DNA of 36,671 bases from Catenulispora pinisilvae. GTDB taxonomy: Bacteria > Actinomycetota > Actinomycetes > Streptomycetales > Catenulisporaceae. Where the stretch lies: positions 1 through 36,671 of the forward strand of contig NZ_JAAFZA010000097.1 in assembly GCF_015356865.1 (NCBI RefSeq). The letters run 5' to 3'. Under the pieces are notes generated by a model. It ran no database searches, was not told where the DNA came from, and saw nothing but the letters and a program-made list of their open reading frames with translations. Below are positions 13,881 to 22,704 of the stretch, piece by piece (position 1 is the first letter of the stretch; the number at the start of each line of letters is the position of its first letter). The translations under genes were made by a program, and so were the position numbers.

Positions 13881-15164
13881 ATGGCGCAGACGTCCGAGAC
13901 CATCGAGGCGGTCTGGCGGCTGGAGGCGGCCCGGGTGGTGGCCACCCTGGCCCGCTACACCGGCGACCTGGGCCTGGCCGAGGAGCTGGCCCAGGACGCG
14001 CTGGTCGCGGCGCTGGAGCAGTGGCCGGCCGCCGGGGTGCCGGCCAAGCCCGGCGCCTGGCTGACCGCGGTCGGCAAGCGGCGCGCCGTGGACCACTTCC
14101 GGCGGGCCGAGACGCTGCGCCGCAAGGTCGGCGAGCTCGGCCGGGAGCTGGCGATCGACGGCGAGGGCCACGAGGCCGACCTGGCCGCGGCGGACGCCGC
14201 CGCCGACGACACCGCGATCGACGACGACCTGCTCCGCCTGGTCTTCACCGCCTGCCACCCGGTGCTCTCCGCCGAGGCGCGGGTCGCGCTGACGCTGCGC
14301 GTCCTCGGCGGCCTGACCACCGCCGAGATCGCCCGCGCCTTCCTGATCCCGCAGGCCTCGGCCGCGCAGCGGATCGTGCGGGCCAAGCGCACGCTGGCCG
14401 ACGCCGGCGTCCCGTTCGAGGTCCCCGACGGCCCGGAGCGGCGACGGCGCCTGGCCTCGGTCCTGGAGGTCGGCTACCTGATCTTCAACGAGGGCTACTC
14501 GGCCACCGCCGGCGACGCCTGGCTGCGGGCCGATCTCTGCGAGGAGGCGCTGCGGCTGGGCCGGGTGCTGGCCGGGCTGATGCCGGCCGAGCCGGAGGTG
14601 CACGCGCTGGTGGCGCTGATGGAGATCCAGGACTCGCGGCGGCACGCGCGGACCGGGCCCGACGGCGAGCCGGTGCTGCTGCTGGATCAGGACCGTGCGA
14701 AGTGGGACCGGCAGCAGATCGAGCGGGGTCTGGTCGCGCTGGTCCGCGCGGACCAGGCGTTACAGAGCACTGAGACGGCCGGGCCGGGCCCGTACCACCT
14801 GCAAGCCGCGCTGGCCGCCTGCCACGCTCGGGCCCGCACCGCCGAGGACACCGACTGGCAGCTCATCGCCGCCCTCTACGGCCGGCTGGTCCAGCAGACC
14901 CGCTCCCCGGTCGTGGAGTTGAACCGCGCGGTCGCGGTCGGCATGGCCGAGGGTCCGGAAGCCGGGCTGGCCATCACCGACGCGCTCACCGGCCTGCGCG
15001 CGATGCGGGACTACCACTTGCTGCCCGGCGTGCGCGGCGACCTGCTCTTCCGGCTCGGCCGGCGCGCCGAGGCCCGGGCCGAGTTCGAGCGGGCGGCCGA
15101 GCTGACCGCCAACACGCGGGAGCGCGCGCTGTTGCTGGCGCGCGCCGCCGCGTGCGGAGGCTGA
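13881..15164 (+). CDS. ECF42-group RNA polymerase sigma factor with C-terminal extension
   Basis: A 427-residue sigma factor, much longer than a normal ECF protein. Regions 2 and 4 lie in the first 190 residues (YTGDLGLAEELAQDALVAAL, then LTTAEIARAFLIPQASAAQRIVRAK). The remaining ~235 residues are helical and TPR-like, with the characteristic LIFNEGYSATAGD, LYGRLVQQTRSPVVELNRAVAVG and RGDLLFRLGR blocks of ECF42. In that group the extension is needed for activity and replaces a separate anti-sigma factor. The gene follows its presumed target, a DGPF protein. No Shine-Dalgarno is obvious before the ATG at 13881. Confidence 0.92.
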   Translation: MAQTSETIEAVWRLEAARVVATLARYTGDLGLAEELAQDALVAALEQWPAAGVPAKPGAWLTAVGKRRAVDHFRRAETLRRKVGELGRELAIDGEGHEADLAAADAAADDTAIDDDLLRLVFTACHPVLSAEARVALTLRVLGGLTTAEIARAFLIPQASAAQRIVRAKRTLADAGVPFEVPDGPERRRRLASVLEVGYLIFNEGYSATAGDAWLRADLCEEALRLGRVLAGLMPAEPEVHALVALMEIQDSRRHARTGPDGEPVLLLDQDRAKWDRQQIERGLVALVRADQALQSTETAGPGPYHLQAALAACHARARTAEDTDWQLIAALYGRLVQQTRSPVVELNRAVAVGMAEGPEAGLAITDALTGLRAMRDYHLLPGVRGDLLFRLGRRAEARAEFERAAELTANTRERALLLARAAACGG

Positions 15165-15165
15165 T

Positions 15166-15206
15166 TCAGCTCGCTTGGGTCAGCTCACCGGGGTCAACTC
15201 ACTTGG
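15166..15206. repeat. 14-bp tandem repeat over the convergent gene ends
   Basis: TCAGCTCGCTTGGG (15166-15179), TCAGCTCACCGGGG (15180-15193) and TCAACTCACTTGG (15194-15206) run from two bases after the sigma factor stop into the stop codon of the convergent secreted protein gene (15199-15201). Confidence 0.7.
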
Positions 15207-15729
15207 TCAGGTCGACGACGTCCGACATGCAGTCGGGCTGCGGCTCCCAGCCGCTGTCGCAGGCGCCGGGCTCGGACCGGGTGTCGTACTGGTCGCTGCG
15301 GACCACCTCGGTCGTGGTCCGGATGAAGCCGGCGTTCTCGTCCGGGATCGAGGTGACCACCGAGAACTCGGCGTGCGTGCCGGCCGGGATGGTGCCCAGG
15401 TCGGTCTCGAAGTCCATCGGCTTGGCCGGGTCGTAGCGGTCCGGGATCGGCTTGCAGGACTCCCGGTTCTGCGCGTCGGCCTCGCAGTCCCAGCCGGTGG
15501 TGCGCAGGACCACGCCGGTGGCGGTGTCCGGGCCGTTGTTGGTGACGACGATGTCGTAGCCCAGGCCGTTGTTGTCGGTGAAGATCGGGCCGTTGTGGGT
15601 GACGGTCAGCTGGATCCGACCTTTGTCGACGTTTCCGGCGTGCGCCTGGGCCGGTACGGCGCCGGCCACGCCCGCGACGGCGGCGAAAGCCAGCGTCGCG
15701 AAGGCCACGGGGAGGTTTCGCAGAGTCAT
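15199..15729 (-). CDS. Small secreted protein with a DUF11-like repeat domain
   Basis: A 176-residue exported protein. Residues 1-30 form a Sec signal peptide (MTLRNLPVAFATLAFAA..., cleavage near AQAHA). The mature part is beta-rich, with the DUF11/CARDB-like pattern LTVTHNGPIFTDNNGLGYDI, TNNGPDTATGVVL and TIPAGTHAEFSVVTSI. Four cysteines (WDC, ESC, GAC, PDC) could form two disulfides, which fits an extracellular protein. No cell-wall anchor or membrane span is seen, so it is probably released. The function is unknown; the Ig-like fold would suit binding or structure rather than catalysis. Confidence 0.75.
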   Translation of the reverse strand: MTLRNLPVAFATLAFAAVAGVAGAVPAQAHAGNVDKGRIQLTVTHNGPIFTDNNGLGYDIVVTNNGPDTATGVVLRTTGWDCEADAQNRESCKPIPDRYDPAKPMDFETDLGTIPAGTHAEFSVVTSIPDENAGFIRTTTEVVRSDQYDTRSEPGACDSGWEPQPDCMSDVVDLTK

Positions 15730-15862
15730 GGGTCACAGCTTCGCCGGGCCGGGCCGGGCGAGCCGCATTCGTGCCGCCGAAAGGATGAATTCCGGCGTTT
15801 CCGGCCGCGTCGGTGAGGCGAGCGCCGCCTTTCCGGACGAAATGCGGAGTTTGAATGGCCGC

Positions 15863-17260
15863 ATGCTCCGTCACACCCTTGACGACCACCGCCGCCGCGG
15901 GCCCCGCCGGGCCGCGGCCGTCGCGCTGCTGTCCGCGGCCCTGGGCGCCTGCCTGCTGGCCGCCTCCGCCGCGGGTCCCGCCTCGGCCGGGGCCGTCCGC
16001 TTCGGCGACACCCACGCCAACGCCGACAGCCGCGGCGACATGCTGTTCGAGACGTTCTCCCCGGACGGCAGCATCACGCTGCGGCACGGCGGCGACGATC
16101 ACGCGCCCCAGGCCCTGCCGATCCCCCGCGACCTGCACCTGGCCCCCGGCGGCCTGGCGACGGCCGGCGGCCCGGTGCTGGTGCCGATGCACGAGAACGG
16201 CCGCCACGACAACCGGATCGACCTGGTCTTCGTCGGCGACGGCTACACCGCCTCGGAGCTGCCGGTCTTCGCGCAGTCGGCGGAGAACGCCTGGCAGGCG
16301 CTGATGAACTACGAGCCCTACAAGACCTACCAGAACTTCTTCGACGCCTCGCGCATCGACATCGTCTCCCCGGTCTCGGGCATCTCCAACGACCCGACCG
16401 ACGGGATCAACAAGCAGACCCCGCTGGGCATGCACTTCTGGTGCCACGGCATCGACCGGCTGCTGTGCGTGGACACCAAGGCCGCGAACGCCTACGCCAA
16501 CCTGGTGCCCGGCATCAACCACGTGATCTCCATCGCGCACACCGCCACCTACGGCGGCGCCGGCGGCTCGATCACCACGCTGGCCGGGGAGAACCAGAGC
16601 TCGGACGGCGTGATCGTGCACGAGATGGCGCACACCATCGCGGGTCTGGGCGACGAGTACGACGTCCCCTACGGCACCGCCAGCGGCAGCGACTCGGACC
16701 TGGCGAACATCACCTCGCAGTCCGCGGCGCAGATGACGGCCGGCCACACCAAGTGGTGGCGCTGGATCGGCAAGCCGAGCCCGGACGGCGGCACCGTCGG
16801 CGCCTACGACGGCGCGAACTACTACGCCCACGGCTTCAACCGCCCCTCGCAGAACTCCGAGATGCGGGCCCTGGGCCAGCCGTTCAACCCGCCCTCGACC
16901 GAGGCGCTGATCGAGTCCTTCTACCTGAGCCGCTACGGCCAGGGCTCGATCAACCCGATCGACTCGGTGACCCCGGCCCCGACCAGGAACGGCATCACCG
17001 CCAAGAACGGCGTCACGCTCACCGCGAACCTGATCCCGCTGGTCGGCCAGAACTACACGGTCTACTGGGGCGTCAACGGCGCCGCGGTGCCCGGCTCGCT
17101 GGGCAAGACCAGCCTGGACCTGACGAACGCGCCGCTCAAGGCGGGCCAGTGGAACCAGGTGCTGGTCTACGTCATCGACAACAACCCGGCGGTCGCCGAC
17201 CCGGACTTCCGGGCGAAGAACATGACCAAGTCCGCGATGTGGTGGGTGTGGGGCGGCTGA
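15863..17260 (+). CDS. Secreted M64-family (IgA peptidase) metallopeptidase
   Basis: A 465-residue exported zinc protease. The N-terminus is a twin-Arg/Sec-like signal (RRRGPRRAAAVALLSAALGACLL, cleavage near residue 43). The M64 domain spans about residues 110-400: VFVGDGYTASELPVF, then the zinc motif HEMAHTIAGLGDEY (253-266), where HExxH and the downstream GDEY are the family signature. A C-terminal Ig-like segment (TPAPTRNGITAKNGVTLTAN...) follows. An alternative in-frame ATG at 15842 would add seven residues; 15863 puts the basic region nearer the terminus. It probably degrades extracellular protein for nutrition. The name refers to the family prototype, not to IgA cleavage here. Confidence 0.9.
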   Translation: MLRHTLDDHRRRGPRRAAAVALLSAALGACLLAASAAGPASAGAVRFGDTHANADSRGDMLFETFSPDGSITLRHGGDDHAPQALPIPRDLHLAPGGLATAGGPVLVPMHENGRHDNRIDLVFVGDGYTASELPVFAQSAENAWQALMNYEPYKTYQNFFDASRIDIVSPVSGISNDPTDGINKQTPLGMHFWCHGIDRLLCVDTKAANAYANLVPGINHVISIAHTATYGGAGGSITTLAGENQSSDGVIVHEMAHTIAGLGDEYDVPYGTASGSDSDLANITSQSAAQMTAGHTKWWRWIGKPSPDGGTVGAYDGANYYAHGFNRPSQNSEMRALGQPFNPPSTEALIESFYLSRYGQGSINPIDSVTPAPTRNGITAKNGVTLTANLIPLVGQNYTVYWGVNGAAVPGSLGKTSLDLTNAPLKAGQWNQVLVYVIDNNPAVADPDFRAKNMTKSAMWWVWGG

Positions 17261-17272
17261 CGCTCTCCCCCT

Positions 17273-17308
17273 AGCACTTCCAGCACTTCCAGCACGTCAA
17301 GCAGGTCA
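17273..17308. repeat. 9-bp tandem repeat after the peptidase gene
   Basis: AGCACTTCC twice (17273-17281, 17282-17290), then AGCACGTCA (17291-17299) and AGCAGGTCA (17300-17308), lie between the convergent stops of the M64 peptidase and the DUF5996 gene. Confidence 0.8.
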
Positions 17309-17316
17309 AGCACCGC

Positions 17317-18315
17317 TCAGGGCCGCTCGGGCCAATGCCGGATCCCGAGCGGCTCTTTGCTGCGCAGCACCGGATCGGTGATGCCGTCCCAGCAGGCCAG
17401 CGCCGCGTGGTCCCAGTCCGCGAGTTCGGCACCGGCTTCATAGGCGGACTCATAGAAGGCCAATGCGCAGCCCACCGGGTCGTCCGACATGCGGGCCTCG
17501 TCATAGGAGTAGTACGCGGTGTGGCTCCCGCGGGCCGTGACCCAACGGGCCGGACCGGGACGCAGTGTCTTCTCCTCGATGCCCTTGGGCTCGGGGTACG
17601 TATAGGAGTAGAACGTCGGCTCCGGGGTGTCGGGGTCGCCGTACCAGAACCCGGAGCTGATCTGCTCGCGGGAGTAGGACTCGCGGGTCGCCTCATCCAT
17701 ACCCTCTGGAGCGGGGATGTGGCGCGGCGAATAGCGCTGGGTCGCGATGTCGAAGGTGTGCCAGAAGACCTGGACCGGGCTGACCTTGCCGGAGAACGTC
17801 GCGCTGAACTCCTCCAGGATGCGTCCCACCTGGCTGTAGACGCGGAAAGCGCGGTGTGCGTGTTCGGGCACGTAGGTCTTGTGCTCCGTGTCCTGCGCGA
17901 ACGGCCGCTCCTTGTCCGGAAGGTCGTACGGATACGGGTTCGCGATCTGCGGGTCGACGTCGAGCGTGCGCAGCGCTTCCTGGGTCTGGGCGTAGAAGGA
18001 CGCGACGGTCTGGTCGGTCAGCGGGACCAGCGCCTGGCCGCCGTGGTCGGTGTCGATGCGCAGGACGTGGTCGAAGAAGTCGAATTCGCAAGTGAACAAC
18101 GGGCCCTGTTGTGCCGTTCCGAGCTCTACCGTGGACCAGCCGCGCGGCCGGTTCCGCAGCGTCATGTGCCACCAGTGGTTGCGCCGGATCCCGCGGGCCA
18201 GGGCGATCTTGCCGACGATCTGGAGGTAGCGGTGCAGGGTCTCGCGCGTCGGGCGCCACTCGTCATACGGGATCTCGGGGAGGACGTCCGTCGGGGTCCA
18301 CATCCGCTCGGTCAT
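17317..18315 (-). CDS. DUF5996 family protein
   Basis: A 332-residue cytosolic protein. Conserved blocks of the family are visible: YDEWRPTRETLHRYLQIVGKIAL near the start, NHWWHMTLRNRPRGWST, FDFFDHVLRI, FAQDTEHKTYVPEHAHR, VFWHTFDIATQRYSPR and FYSYTYPEPKGI. The start at 18315 (MTERMWTPTDV) is chosen because the family begins shortly before the YDEW block; the longer frame adds 18 low-quality residues. There is no signal peptide or membrane span. Function is unknown; conserved His/Trp/Asp residues hint at a ligand- or metal-binding pocket, but this is speculation. Confidence 0.85.
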   Translation of the reverse strand: MTERMWTPTDVLPEIPYDEWRPTRETLHRYLQIVGKIALARGIRRNHWWHMTLRNRPRGWSTVELGTAQQGPLFTCEFDFFDHVLRIDTDHGGQALVPLTDQTVASFYAQTQEALRTLDVDPQIANPYPYDLPDKERPFAQDTEHKTYVPEHAHRAFRVYSQVGRILEEFSATFSGKVSPVQVFWHTFDIATQRYSPRHIPAPEGMDEATRESYSREQISSGFWYGDPDTPEPTFYSYTYPEPKGIEEKTLRPGPARWVTARGSHTAYYSYDEARMSDDPVGCALAFYESAYEAGAELADWDHAALACWDGITDPVLRSKEPLGIRHWPERP

Positions 18316-18388
18316 ATCGGCGAGCCTAAGCGGGAATGCGGCGGGGCGCCCGTCCTGCGGGCTCCCCACCGGGAAGGGGGTTCTCCCC

Positions 18389-18412
18389 AGATCTCTAGAT
18401 CTCTAGATCATC
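18389..18412. repeat. 8-bp tandem repeat across the asparaginase stop
   Basis: AGATCTCT occurs twice in tandem (18389-18396, 18397-18404), followed by AGATCATC (18405-18412). The asparaginase TAG stop (18403-18405) lies across the second and third units. Confidence 0.7.
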
Positions 18413-19362
18413 GAGCGCACGGCGCCGACCGGGTGCCCGCCGCCGAGCAGCGGCGTCTCCGCGTAGCGGCCGAGCACCGGGGCCTCCTCGACGCCGAGCC
18501 GGCGCAGCGCGGCCACCAGCACCGGGCCCACGGCGCGCCGGTCGTGGTCGCCGTCGCCGACCTTCAGCGCGACCGCGCGGCCGTCGGACAGCGCCACCGC
18601 CTGGACGCCCTCGGCGCCGCCCTTGGCCAGCAGGCCGGGGATGCCGGCCATCAGGTCGGTGTCGAGGCGGTCGGTGCCGGAGACGTACTCGGGGTGGGCG
18701 CGCATGGCGTCGGCGACCCGGCGTTCGGGGGTCTGCGGGTCGGCCAGGACGGCATTGCGGAAGGCGCGGGCCAGGCCGACCAGGGAGATGCCGTAGAGCG
18801 GGGCGCCGCAGCCGTCGACGGCGTCCCGGGTGACCGGCTCGCCGGACAGGCGTTCCACGGCGGCCCGGGCGGCGCGCTGCATCGGGTGGTCCGGAGCCAG
18901 GTAGTCGGCGGTCGGCCAGTGATTGATCACACAGGTGGCGAGCATCGCGGCGTGCTTGCCGGAGCAGTTCATCGTGATCCGCCGCATCTCACCGCCGGAG
19001 CGGACCAGCGCCAGCTTCGCCTGCTCGGCCAGCGGCCAGTCCGGCGGGCAGGCCAGCGCCTGCTCGTCCAGGCCGGCCCCGGCCAGGATCTTGTGCACGC
19101 CCTCCAGGTGGAAGGGCTCGCCGGCGTGCGAGGCCGCGGCCAGCGCCAGGAGCTCGCCGGTCAGGTCCAGGCCGTTCTCCAGCATCGCCACCGCCTGCAT
19201 CGGCTTGTTGCTGGACCGCGGCAGCATCACCGCCTCGACGTCGCCGTACGCGAACTCCACGCTCCCGTCGGCGGCCAGGGCCACGAGGCGGCCGTCGTGC
19301 CAGCCCTCCGTGAACCCGGAGCGGACTATCTCAGCGAGGGGGACGACACCTTGTGCGGTCAT
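18403..19362 (-). CDS. L-asparaginase II family protein
   Basis: A 319-residue protein of the asparaginase II family (PF06089, the Rhizobium AnsA type), distinct from the bacterial type I/II asparaginases. Conserved blocks are LAEIVRSGFTEGWHDG, MLPRSSNKPMQAVAM, ASHAGEPFHLEGV, MNCSGKHAAMLATC and VDGCGAPLYGISL. The Ser-Asn-Lys and Asn-Cys-Ser-Gly-Lys motifs are intact, so it is probably active, releasing ammonia and aspartate from asparagine. It has no signal peptide. The start ATG (19362) lies eight bases past the end of the rsiG-like gene on the same strand, so the two may be co-transcribed. Confidence 0.9.
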   Translation of the reverse strand: MTAQGVVPLAEIVRSGFTEGWHDGRLVALAADGSVEFAYGDVEAVMLPRSSNKPMQAVAMLENGLDLTGELLALAAASHAGEPFHLEGVHKILAGAGLDEQALACPPDWPLAEQAKLALVRSGGEMRRITMNCSGKHAAMLATCVINHWPTADYLAPDHPMQRAARAAVERLSGEPVTRDAVDGCGAPLYGISLVGLARAFRNAVLADPQTPERRVADAMRAHPEYVSGTDRLDTDLMAGIPGLLAKGGAEGVQAVALSDGRAVALKVGDGDHDRRAVGPVLVAALRRLGVEEAPVLGRYAETPLLGGGHPVGAVRSMI

Positions 19363-19370
19363 GTGCGGTG

Positions 19371-19931
19371 TTACTCCATCTTCTGCTCCTCATTGAGCAG
19401 ATCGTCGACGGTTGCCTGCCCCTCACGGTAGCGGCGGGTCAGCTCGGCCGCGAACCGGTCGATCACCGCCTGCGCGATCCGCCGATACTCCGATACCTCC
19501 CGCTCATAGGCCTTCAGCGCCAACCGGGCCTCGGCCAGCCGCGCATCGGACAGGTCCAGCACGATCGCCGGCCCCGCCGCGTCGATCCGCTCCTCCATCT
19601 GCGACCGGTACTCCCCGGGATCGGGGTCCGGCAGGAGCCCGATGTCCATATGCCGCGGCGAGCGCGCATTCGCCGGCGGCTCATCGGCGAGGATGGCCGC
19701 CAGCGACTGCACCAGCGGCTCGGCCGACCCGGCGGCCCGCCGCCGCAGCTCGGCATCGATTATGTCGATCCGGCCGTGCAGAACGCGGCGGAGATAGGAG
19801 AGCTCGCTCTCCTCCCGGAGCGCGTCCCCGCGCTCCCGCCGGATGGCGGCGACTTCAAGGGCCTCGACCTCCGCGTCCGGCCGCCGGGCGGCGATCAGGA
19901 CGCGGTCGAGTCTGGTGGCGTGGGTGCCCAT
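19371..19931 (-). CDS. rsiG: RsiG-like anti-sigma factor (c-di-GMP responsive, WhiG partner)
   Basis: A 186-residue helical protein. In Streptomyces RsiG (earlier AmfC) sequesters the sporulation sigma factor WhiG when loaded with c-di-GMP; the ligand binds an antiparallel coiled coil carrying E-x3-S-x2-R-x3-Q-x3-D on both helices. Here the C-terminal helix has the motif perfectly (EREVSEYRRIAQAVID). The N-terminal helix has it with His in place of Gln (ESELSYLRRVLHGRID). Both helices are flanked by the expected charged stretches (residues 35-65 and 135-175). No membrane span is seen. WhiG itself is not in this window. The single Gln-to-His change may alter ligand affinity. Confidence 0.85.
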   Translation of the reverse strand: MGTHATRLDRVLIAARRPDAEVEALEVAAIRRERGDALREESELSYLRRVLHGRIDIIDAELRRRAAGSAEPLVQSLAAILADEPPANARSPRHMDIGLLPDPDPGEYRSQMEERIDAAGPAIVLDLSDARLAEARLALKAYEREVSEYRRIAQAVIDRFAAELTRRYREGQATVDDLLNEEQKME

Positions 19932-20090
19932 AACAGCATCGTTCCATGCAGGGGAATAGTGCGGATCGAGGTTGGCCCTATCGCCACCCGATCGCGATGG
20001 CGTGGCGCGGGCCCGGAACCGGTCCGGCGGCGGTCGCCGGGGTGGTCAGAGCCATGGATGGGTTATACCCCTATCGCGCGAAGCTGTTAC

Positions 20091-20129
20091 ACGGGCTCTG
20101 TAGCCCGTTTAATCTGTAGCCCGTCTACC
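20091..20129 (-). terminator. Hairpin and 16-bp duplication after ygfZ
   Basis: ACGGGCT (20091-20097) pairs with AGCCCGT (20102-20108) around CTGT, 28 bases beyond the ygfZ stop; there is no strong U-tract. The right arm is part of a 16-bp tandem duplication, CTGTAGCCCGTTTAAT (20098-20113) and CTGTAGCCCGTCTACC (20114-20129). Confidence 0.55.
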
Positions 20130-20135
20130 CGTCTA

Positions 20136-21143
20136 CTAGTGCGCGGCCCGGAACGTCGGCCGCCGGTTCGCCCCGGCATCCGGCGCCACCACAACTTCCT
20201 GCGCCGCGGGAATCCCGTCGGCGAGCAGCTCCTCCTCAACCGGCGTGTTGCGCTTCACGATCGCGAGGGCCACGTGCCCCAACTCGTAGTGCCGCGCCGC
20301 GGACGTCACCTGCCCGACCACGCGGCCGTCCTGCGTCGTCACGTCCGCACCGTGCACGGGCAGACGCTCCGGGGTGCCGTCCAGGTGCAGGAAGACCAGG
20401 CGGCGCGGGGGGTGGCCGAGGTTGTCCACGCGGGCGACCGTTTCCTGGCCGCGGTAGCAGCCCTTGTTCAGATGCACCGCGCCCGGGTGGTCCTCGGTGG
20501 CGATCCAGTCGAGCTCGTGCGGGATGGTGCGGTCGTCCGTCTCCAGCCCGACGCGGGGACGGTGCGCGGCGACGCGGAGCGCTTCGTAGGCCCACATGCC
20601 GACGGGGTCGCCCGCGCCGCCGTCCTTAACGAAGTCCGCCAGGCGCTCCCTGGGGAGGAACAGTTCGTGGCCCAGGTCCACCTCGCGGGCGAGGACCCCG
20701 TCGGGGACCGGGCCGGTGGTGAGGACGAGGGCGTAGCGGTCGGTCACGTCCTCCGGCTCGACGCGCATCATGAAGCGCATCTTCTCCAGGAACGCCAGCA
20801 CCTCCGGCGCGGTGCCCGGTTCCACGTGGAACCAGGTCGCGGAGCCGTCGTCCACCAGGTAGAGCGCGTGCTCGACCCGGCCCTGCGGCGACAGGATCAG
20901 CGCCTCGACCGCCACCCCCGGCTTCAGCGCCTCCAGGTGCTGGCTGGTGAACGAGTGCAGCCAGGTCAGCCGGTCCGGGCCGGCCACCCGCAGCACCCCG
21001 CGGTGCGACAGGTCCACGAACCCGCTCCGCTCCTCGGCCAGCCTGCGCTGCTCGCCGTGCGGGTCGCCGTAGTGCGCGGCGACGCCTCCGTCCGGCGGGT
21101 CGGCCGGGACCGCGGCGGGCAGGGTCAGCAAAGGGCTCGTCAT
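20136..21143 (-). CDS. ygfZ: YgfZ-type folate-binding, Fe-S cluster-related protein
   Basis: A 335-residue GcvT-like protein. YgfZ/IBA57 proteins bind tetrahydrofolate and help assembly or repair of certain Fe-S enzymes. The family hallmark KGCYRGQE (K-G-C-Y-x-G-Q-E) is intact at residues 227-234, with the redox-active Cys. The N-terminal HRGVLRVAGPDRLTWLHSFTSQHL is the usual GcvT-like core. The start at 21143 (MTSPLL) has AGGAGA ten bases upstream; the longer frame lacks a ribosome site. It is divergent from the anchored metallopeptidase gene. Confidence 0.93.
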   Translation of the reverse strand: MTSPLLTLPAAVPADPPDGGVAAHYGDPHGEQRRLAEERSGFVDLSHRGVLRVAGPDRLTWLHSFTSQHLEALKPGVAVEALILSPQGRVEHALYLVDDGSATWFHVEPGTAPEVLAFLEKMRFMMRVEPEDVTDRYALVLTTGPVPDGVLAREVDLGHELFLPRERLADFVKDGGAGDPVGMWAYEALRVAAHRPRVGLETDDRTIPHELDWIATEDHPGAVHLNKGCYRGQETVARVDNLGHPPRRLVFLHLDGTPERLPVHGADVTTQDGRVVGQVTSAARHYELGHVALAIVKRNTPVEEELLADGIPAAQEVVVAPDAGANRRPTFRAAH

Positions 21144-21285
21144 GGCTCTAGTCTCTCCTATCGCAAAGCGCCTGCTACGCTGCCGTTTGCCCGGCAATAG
21201 GCGACGGCGGCGACCAGCGTGGGGCTCGTCACGGGGTAATGCGCGGGGCAGTCATCACGGTGTAACACGCAGGGCGGGGAATTCG

Positions 21286-22701
21286 ATGGCAAGGCCGACG
21301 CGGGTCGCGTGGACGGCTTCCGGTGCGCTGGTGGCGGTCGGGGCGGTCGCGATCGGCGGGTTCGCCGCGGGGGCGGCCAGGCACACCGGACGCGACGCGC
21401 CAGCCGGGAAAGCGCTGGTCCGCTCGCACGAGACGAGCGCTACCGCCGAGCGCAGCGGGCAGAACAGCCGGGACGCCTCGACGCCGATCAAGGCCGGCGG
21501 CTCCAGGCCCGACTCCGCGAGCTCCGCGACCACCGCCGACGTGTCCATCTCGGCCGGCGACATCGAGGCCTTCGTAGCCGCCCACTCCGCCGCCCTGAAG
21601 AGCAAGAACCGGGCGGCCTTCATCGCGGGCTTCGACACCAAGCACCCGGACCTGGCGCTTCACGAGGGCCAGCTGTTCGACAACCTGAGGAAGATCCCGC
21701 TCACCACGGCGTCGTACTCGGTGGGCACCGTCTCCAATTCCGGCGCCACGGCAACCGCCATCGTGACGTTCATCCACCAGATCACCGGCGTGGACAGCGT
21801 CCCGGTCGTGGAACGCTACAAGTGGACCGTCCAGCGCACCGCCGCGAACGGCCCCCTAGAAGTCGTCGCGGTCAGCGGCGCCCCGGCGGAGCACAACTAC
21901 CCGGCCCCCTGGGACGCGGTCGCCAGCCTGACCGTGCTGGCCAAGCCCAAGGTGGTGATCATGGCGGACGACTCTTCGGCCTCCTTCGCCAAGAGCCACG
22001 CAAACGCTCTGGAGAACGACGCAGAGTACGACCTCTCCCACTGGACCGGCGGCCCCGGTACCGCTCCCGGCTTCGCGGTGTTCCTCACCGCCGACCGAGC
22101 GCGCTATGAGGGGATATACAGCCAGGACCGCGCGGAGTCGGTCGGGGTGACGGTGCCGATCGCCGCGGCCGGGAACGACGACGGTTTCTACCCGAGCTCC
22201 CGTATAGCGGTGGACACCACGCAGTACAAGAACCTCGCCGCCGTCGACGCGGACATAGTGTTCAAGCACGAGATGGCGCACGCCATGATCGGCCCGTTCG
22301 ACGACCAGAGCGCGGCGTCTGGACAGAACCACCTGTGGGTCATAGAGGGCTTCGCGGAGTGGGAGTCGCAGAGGATGTACTCCACAGCGGACCTGCTCTA
22401 CAACGGCGTCTCCCTGCACGCCTACCTGGCCAAGCACGGCATCCCCACCGCGCTCCCCACGGACAGCCAGGTCTACAGCGCCAACGCTGACGTCTCGGGC
22501 CTCGGCTACTTCTACTCACACATGGCGATGCGCTATATAGCCGCCAAATACAGCCCCGCGAAGGTCGATCAGTTCGTGCTGTACGTGTACAAGCACGCGA
22601 CCGGCTCCACGTGCGTGGACGATGCGATGAAGAACGTCCTGGCGACCAGCACGGTCCAGTTCACTCAGGGCTTTGAGAAGTGGCTGCGGAGTTCTGTATA
22701 G
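21286..22701 (+). CDS. Membrane-anchored extracellular metallopeptidase (gluzincin-like)
   Basis: A 471-residue protein with a single N-terminal hydrophobic segment (residues 9-31, WTASGALVAVGAVAIGGFAAGAA cut short here) acting as anchor or signal. A Ser/Thr/Ala-rich linker runs to residue 90, followed by an NTF2-like stalk (AHSAALKSKNRAAFIAGFD). The C-terminal peptidase part carries HEMAH (328-332) and the third zinc ligand in WVIEGFAEWE (Glu354), the gluzincin pattern of the peptidase MA-like clan. GGGGA lies five bases before the ATG. The substrate is unknown. The ending SSV* overlaps a short degenerate repeat and a hairpin. Confidence 0.85.
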   Translation: MARPTRVAWTASGALVAVGAVAIGGFAAGAARHTGRDAPAGKALVRSHETSATAERSGQNSRDASTPIKAGGSRPDSASSATTADVSISAGDIEAFVAAHSAALKSKNRAAFIAGFDTKHPDLALHEGQLFDNLRKIPLTTASYSVGTVSNSGATATAIVTFIHQITGVDSVPVVERYKWTVQRTAANGPLEVVAVSGAPAEHNYPAPWDAVASLTVLAKPKVVIMADDSSASFAKSHANALENDAEYDLSHWTGGPGTAPGFAVFLTADRARYEGIYSQDRAESVGVTVPIAAAGNDDGFYPSSRIAVDTTQYKNLAAVDADIVFKHEMAHAMIGPFDDQSAASGQNHLWVIEGFAEWESQRMYSTADLLYNGVSLHAYLAKHGIPTALPTDSQVYSANADVSGLGYFYSHMAMRYIAAKYSPAKVDQFVLYVYKHATGSTCVDDAMKNVLATSTVQFTQGFEKWLRSSV

Positions 22702-22704
22702 AGC

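Noticed and set aside
13139..14773. A 544-codon plus-strand ORF across the DGPF and sigma genes
   Set aside because: It is the out-of-frame shadow of two well-supported genes (DGPF and ECF42), with an Arg/Gly-rich composition typical of GC-rich shadow frames.
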